Source of the DNA: an uncultured Lachnospiraceae bacterium
GTDB taxonomy: Bacteria > Bacillota > Clostridia > Lachnospirales > Lachnospiraceae
NCBI GenBank assembly: GCA_910586605.1
Contig: CAJUJR010000099.1
Coordinates: 1-9,049 of the forward strand
Reading direction: 5' to 3'
DNA length: 9,049 nt
The translations under genes and the position numbers were made by a program. Positions 6,274 to 9,049 of this stretch are shown piece after piece. A model generated the notes under the pieces. That model did not search any database. It worked only from the letters and a program-made list of their open reading frames with translations, and was not told the origin of the DNA. Each line of letters opens with the position of its first letter. Within the stretch, counting starts at the first letter, position 1.

Positions 6274-7272
6274 ATGGGGATTTCAAATACACAATACCGT
6301 GATATTATTTTCCAATATGACCAAAGGCGCATGAAAAATCAGCGTCTTTTAAACAAGCGCTATGATATGCTGTATCAGAAATATCCGGAATTAAAAGAAA
6401 TCCATGACAAAATCATAGAGCTTTCCATGGAACAGGCCGCAAACGAAGTACTTGCGCCAGGGCAGGCCGCCGAAAAGAGGGCTTCCTATCTACAGGCAAA
6501 GGACGCCCTGCTAGCCAGAAAAGCGGCAATTTTAAAAGAAAACCACTATCCGGCAGACTACCTGAACCCAATTTACAGTTGTGCAGACTGCAAAGATACT
6601 GGATTTACTAATAACGCCCCCTGCCATTGCTTTAACCAGGCAAAACTACAGGCGCTTTATGAAAATTCCAATTTGGCAGATGCCCTGGAACGTGAAAATT
6701 TTGATACTTTTTGCGAAGAACTTTACGATGATACCACCATCCACAAAAACTTGTCCATTACACCTAGGGAAAATATCCGGCGTATCAGGGAAGCCTGTAT
6801 TGATTTTATCAAATACTTTGATACAGCTTATGAAAACCTGCTCTTATATGGACCTACTGGCGTAGGGAAAACTTTTATCACACATTGCATTGCAAAAGAA
6901 CTTTTAGACACATCCCATACTGTTGTCTACTTGACTTCCTTGCAGCTTTTTGATATGTTAGAAAAAAATAAGTTTCAAAGGGAGGAATCCTATGCGGCAT
7001 ATGAGAAGATATCCTATATGCTAAACAGTGATTTATTAATTATTGACGACCTTGGGACAGAACTTTCCAACTCGTTTACCATATCGCAGTTATACTATTT
7101 TATAGAAGAAAGGCATCACAAGCAGAAATCTACGGTTATTTCGACCAACCTTTCTTTTTCTGACATGCGGGAGCGTTACAGCGAAAGAGTCTTTTCCAGA
7201 TTTACAGGATACTATGATTTTAAACAGATTATTGGAAATGATATCCGTATCCAAAAAGCACTAAATTTATAA
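6274..7272 (+). CDS. dnaI: DnaI/DnaC-type AAA+ replicative helicase loader
   Basis: A 332-residue AAA+ ATPase that delivers the hexameric replicative helicase onto DNA during initiation and restart. The N-terminal helicase-binding part is helical and Lys/Arg/Glu-rich. It is followed by a probable zinc-binding module with C103, C106, C117 and C119 (CADC and CHC). The ATPase core shows Walker A GPTGVGKT (193-200), Walker B LLIIDDLGTE (254-263), the sensor-1 region STNLS (290-294) and the arginine-bearing ERVFSRF (304-310), the arrangement of DnaI and DnaC proteins. The length is close to Bacillus DnaI. It follows the DnaD/DnaB-like gene and precedes prs by 18 nt, so all three are probably one transcript. 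Transposon IstB proteins are related, but the zinc module, N-terminal domain and neighbours favour the chromosomal loader. Confidence 0.93.
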   Translation: MGISNTQYRDIIFQYDQRRMKNQRLLNKRYDMLYQKYPELKEIHDKIIELSMEQAANEVLAPGQAAEKRASYLQAKDALLARKAAILKENHYPADYLNPIYSCADCKDTGFTNNAPCHCFNQAKLQALYENSNLADALERENFDTFCEELYDDTTIHKNLSITPRENIRRIREACIDFIKYFDTAYENLLLYGPTGVGKTFITHCIAKELLDTSHTVVYLTSLQLFDMLEKNKFQREESYAAYEKISYMLNSDLLIIDDLGTELSNSFTISQLYYFIEERHHKQKSTVISTNLSFSDMRERYSERVFSRFTGYYDFKQIIGNDIRIQKALNL

Positions 7273-7280
7273 ACTATATT

Positions 7281-7285
7281 GGAGG
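7281..7285 (+). promoter_or_regulatory. Ribosome binding site that fixes the prs ATG
   Basis: GGAGG lies 5 nt before ATG 7291. A TTG at 7279 in the same frame overlaps this site and would not be a usable start. Confidence 0.85.
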
Positions 7286-7290
7286 TTACC

Positions 7291-8463
7291 ATGAAACGAC
7301 ACGACAAATTAGTAGAAACAATTCCTTTTGGCACACTTGGCATCCTTGCATTAGAAAGCAGCCAGGAAATGGGGAAACGGGTAAATGATTATATCGTGGA
7401 CTGGAGGGCAGAACGCGCAAAGAAACACACAGCTGCATCTTCCCTTGCCGGATATAACAGAAACTCTTTCCTGATCCACTCTGCCTGCCCACGTTTTGGT
7501 TCTGGAGAAGCAAAAGGAATTATATCTGAATCTGTCCGTGGTGAAGATTTATATCTTTTGGTAGATGTATGTAACCACAGCCTGACCTATACCGTATGCG
7601 GCCAGACAAACCATATGTCCCCAGATGACCATTATCAGGATTTAAAAAGGATTATCGCTGCCGTTGGCGGAAAAGCACGCCGCATCACTGTTATTATGCC
7701 TTTCTTATATGAAAGCCGGCAGCACAGAAGGAGTGCACGTGAATCCTTAGACTGCGCGCTTGCTTTACAGGAGCTGACACAGATGGGCGTAGAAAGCATT
7801 ATCACTTTTGATGCACATGACCCACGTGTACAAAATGCGATTCCTTTAAAAAGTTTTGAAACGGTACAGCCAACCTACCAGTTTATAAAGGCGCTTCTCA
7901 AAAATGTGGAGGACCTTACCATCAATTCTGACCATCTGATGGTAATCAGCCCCGATGAAGGCGCTATGAGCCGTGCCGTATATTACGCCAACGTCCTTGG
8001 CATTGATGTCGGAATGTTTTATAAACGCCGTGATTACAGCCGTATTGTAGACGGCCGCAACCCAATTATTGCCCATGAATTTTTAGGCTCTGACCTGAAA
8101 GGCAAAGATGTAATTATTATTGATGATATGATATCATCTGGAGAAAGCATGATTGACGTTGCAACAGAATTAAAAAGAAGGAAAGCGAACCGGATTTTTG
8201 TAGCAGCCACCTTTGGCCTGTTCACAAATGGAATGAAAAAATTTGACCATGCCCATGAAACCGGCCTGATAGATAAAGTTTTGACAACAAACCTTGTTTA
8301 CCAGCCATTGGAAGTTCTTGACCGGGATTACTATATCAATGTCGATATGAGCAAATATGTTGCGCTTCTGATTGATACTTTGAACCATGACCAATCAATC
8401 AGCGAGCTCTTAAACCCAACAGAACGTATCCATAATGTTTTAAGAAAATATGGCCAACTCTAA
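7291..8463 (+). CDS. prs: Ribose-phosphate pyrophosphokinase (PRPP synthetase), long divergent form
   Basis: A 390-residue cytoplasmic enzyme predicted to make PRPP from ribose-5-phosphate and ATP, feeding purine, pyrimidine, histidine, tryptophan and NAD synthesis. Family landmarks occur in order: ESVRGEDLYLLVDV (80-93, cf. the SVRG stretch of Prs), the catalytic-loop region FLYESRQHRRS (138-148), DAHD (174-177), SPDEGAMSRA (220-229), YKRRD (244-248) and the PRPP-binding motif VIIIDDMISSGES (274-286). It is about 75 residues longer than classical class I enzymes, with extra N-terminal and internal sequence. Two signature segments differ from the textbook form: YESRQHRR replaces YARQDRK, and DDMISSGES replaces DDMIDTAGT. 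Such a form is, as I recall, standard in Lachnospiraceae, so this is probably the housekeeping enzyme. Altered allosteric control is an inference. It is the last gene of the operon with dnaI and has no obvious promoter of its own. Confidence 0.9.
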   Translation: MKRHDKLVETIPFGTLGILALESSQEMGKRVNDYIVDWRAERAKKHTAASSLAGYNRNSFLIHSACPRFGSGEAKGIISESVRGEDLYLLVDVCNHSLTYTVCGQTNHMSPDDHYQDLKRIIAAVGGKARRITVIMPFLYESRQHRRSARESLDCALALQELTQMGVESIITFDAHDPRVQNAIPLKSFETVQPTYQFIKALLKNVEDLTINSDHLMVISPDEGAMSRAVYYANVLGIDVGMFYKRRDYSRIVDGRNPIIAHEFLGSDLKGKDVIIIDDMISSGESMIDVATELKRRKANRIFVAATFGLFTNGMKKFDHAHETGLIDKVLTTNLVYQPLEVLDRDYYINVDMSKYVALLIDTLNHDQSISELLNPTERIHNVLRKYGQL

Positions 8464-8517
8464 ATCCACCCGGAAAACCAGGGAAAATAACGGAGTTTAG
8501 ACTTAATTTAGATTTCC

Positions 8518-8534
8518 TTTCTTAACTTAAGAAA
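8518..8534. repeat. 17-bp palindrome after prs
   Basis: TTTCTTAA (8518-8525) and TTAAGAAA (8527-8534) are exact inverted copies around one base. The spacing is too tight for an RNA hairpin, so a dimeric DNA-binding protein is the likelier reader. It lies 40 bp upstream of the TATAAT at 8575. No regulator can be named. Confidence 0.3.
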
Positions 8535-8598
8535 TACTTCATAAATAGTACAAACTCCATTCACATTTCTTCTGTATAATGAGTGTATCGAAAAGGGA

Positions 8599-8647
8599 GA
8601 TAATGGCAATTAAATATTTCACATAGGCATATTTGGATAATGGCAAT
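8599..8647 (+). repeat. Two copies of a 12-bp direct repeat carrying ATG
   Basis: GATAATGGCAAT occurs exactly at 8599-8610 and 8636-8647, 37 bp apart. Both copies contain ATGGCA and are followed by short open frames ending in TAG. The GGCAAT part is found a third time in the left arm of the hairpin at 8754-8759. Confidence 0.6.
8603..8626 (+). CDS. Possible 7-codon leader peptide
   Basis: ATG at 8603 is preceded at 4 nt by AAAGGGAG (8592-8598 core) and encodes MAIKYFT before TAG. The ribosome site is good but the peptide is tiny. A second frame in the downstream repeat copy (8640-8657, MAIIL) lacks a clear ribosome site. No recognised attenuation peptide matches; the residues show no run of a regulatory amino acid. 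Confidence 0.2.
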   Translation: MAIKYFT

Positions 8648-8751
8648 AATTTTATAGATTCTTAGTTTGTCTTTGTGAAGATAAAATTATATCCCATAAA
8701 TTTGCTGATTGACTTTTGTTTGAGATAGATTCTTTTTCATTTTTTTCATTT

Positions 8752-8790
8752 TAGGCAATGGTAGCTCCCTCTACCATTGCCTACTCCTTT
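8752..8790 (+). terminator. Hairpin terminator (first of two) after prs
   Basis: TAGGCAATGGTAG (8752-8764) and CTACCATTGCCTA (8771-8783) form a perfect 13-bp stem with a 6-nt loop, followed by the pyrimidine-rich CTCCTTTCTT. The T tract is interrupted, so it may be leaky, which fits the presence of a second hairpin 25 bp on. Confidence 0.6.
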
Positions 8791-8807
8791 CTTGTAATTA
8801 ATTACTA

Positions 8808-8857
8808 TTTACAAACTAAAAAGGGCATCCTGTGTGGTGCCCTTTTTAGTTTGTAAA
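8808..8857. terminator. Strong bidirectional rho-independent terminator
   Basis: A perfect 20-bp stem (8808-8827 with 8838-8857) encloses a 10-nt loop. Its core is AAAAAGGGCA (8818-8827) and TGCCCTTTTT (8838-8847), so a GC-rich stem followed by a T run is presented on both strands. It should end the dnaI-prs transcript on the plus strand and block any leftward transcript entering from the right. Confidence 0.88.
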
Positions 8858-8873
8858 ATTTCTTATTTAGGAA

Positions 8874-9012
8874 CTGTTAAAAAATTACTTGTGACAAGAA
8901 CGCCGTATAAATGTTCAGCTACAAAGAAGAAAATCGCAGGCATAGTGGGCTATTTCAAGATTTTCTGATGTCGTAGATGGACATTTAGACAAGTGATTGT
9001 TACTATTCACAG
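8874..9012. repeat. MITE-like 139-bp imperfect palindrome
   Basis: Paired segments nest around one centre: AATTACTTGT (8883-8892) with ACAAGTGATT (8989-8998), AAATGTTC (8909-8916) with GGACATTT (8979-8986), CTAC (8919-8922) with GTAG (8973-8976), AGAAAATC (8928-8935) with GATTTTCT (8959-8966), and the tip ATAG (8942-8945) with CTAT (8950-8953). Some pairs are G-U. The outermost bases are CTGT (8874-8877) and ACAG (9009-9012). No transposase gene or target duplication is visible. It could be a miniature transposable element, a transposon end, or a structured RNA. From memory, similar strings recur in Lachnospiraceae genomes, but this cannot be confirmed here. Confidence 0.45.
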
Positions 9013-9049
9013 CCAATCGTAGCCGGATCTCAATAAAAAATCTCTTCCC

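Larger units (their letters stand above)
8575..8857 (+). ncRNA. Candidate small RNA or leader transcript downstream of prs
   Basis: A perfect TATAAT (8575-8580) is present, but no good -35 lies 16-18 bp upstream, so the promoter is weak evidence. Downstream are an AAAGGGAG ribosome site with a 7-codon frame, two copies of GATAATGGCAAT (8599-8610, 8636-8647), and a 10-bp perfect stem ATAATTTTAT (8646-8655) / ATAAAATTAT (8681-8690). Two strong hairpins close the unit, at 8752-8783 and 8808-8857. The region carries no longer protein gene. It may be an independent RNA of about 200-270 nt, or simply the 3' untranslated tail of the prs operon. It does not match an RNA family I can recognise with confidence. 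Confidence 0.3.

Noticed and set aside
6274..7272. IstB-type transposition helper
   Set aside because: IstB is a DnaC relative, but there is no istA transposase or terminal repeat, and the zinc module and helicase-loading neighbour point to DnaI.
1..9049. CRISPR array, tRNA or rRNA genes, restriction or toxin-antitoxin systems
   Set aside because: No regularly spaced repeats, no cloverleaf or ribosomal sequence, and no protein of these systems was seen on either strand.

Overview
This window looks like chromosomal DNA of a low-to-moderate-GC clostridial Firmicute, most likely a Lachnospiraceae-type gut anaerobe. The reasons are a GlgC/GlgD pair of ADP-glucose pyrophosphorylase subunits, SpoVG, a long divergent form of PRPP synthetase, a DnaD/DnaB-domain protein next to a DnaI-type helicase loader, and AGGAGG-type ribosome binding sites. 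Species cannot be named from the sequence alone.

Layout. The left third is read on the minus strand: glgC, then glgD (stop and start codons share one base), then spoVG, ending in a rho-independent hairpin at 148-176. glgC has a clear vegetative-type promoter (3058-3086), which rules out the longest reading frame and fixes a GTG start at 3022. The 344-bp glgC/murC interval (3023-3366) is divergent and AT-rich; it also holds the murC promoter, a perfect 10-bp inverted repeat and roughly helically phased A/T tracts. The rest of the genes are on the plus strand: murC, a roughly 300-bp control region, the DnaD/DnaB-like gene, dnaI and prs. The last 586 bp contain no convincing protein gene but are rich in structure: a palindrome, a possible small transcript or leader, two strong hairpin terminators and a 139-bp MITE-like imperfect palindrome.

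How the genes fit together. glgC and glgD make ADP-glucose for glycogen. murC makes UDP-MurNAc-L-Ala for peptidoglycan. The DnaD/DnaB-like protein and DnaI load the replicative helicase, and prs supplies PRPP for nucleotide synthesis. spoVG and prs lie close together in many Firmicutes, with the sugar-nucleotide pyrophosphorylase gene glmU between them. Here that interval is occupied by glgC/glgD, murC and the helicase-loading genes.

The most notable signal is a dense cluster of DnaA boxes between murC and the helicase-loading operon. There are four perfect TTATCCACA copies and one TTATTCACA within 125 bp, arranged as two head-to-tail pairs plus one opposing copy, with a sixth near-match. One opposing pair also forms a 13-bp hairpin followed by six T residues, so the same bases look like both DnaA-binding DNA and the murC transcription terminator. 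A promoter for the helicase-loading operon starts 23 bp past the last near-match. This suggests that DnaA controls supply of its own downstream partners, or that the site titrates DnaA. This is inference from sequence only.
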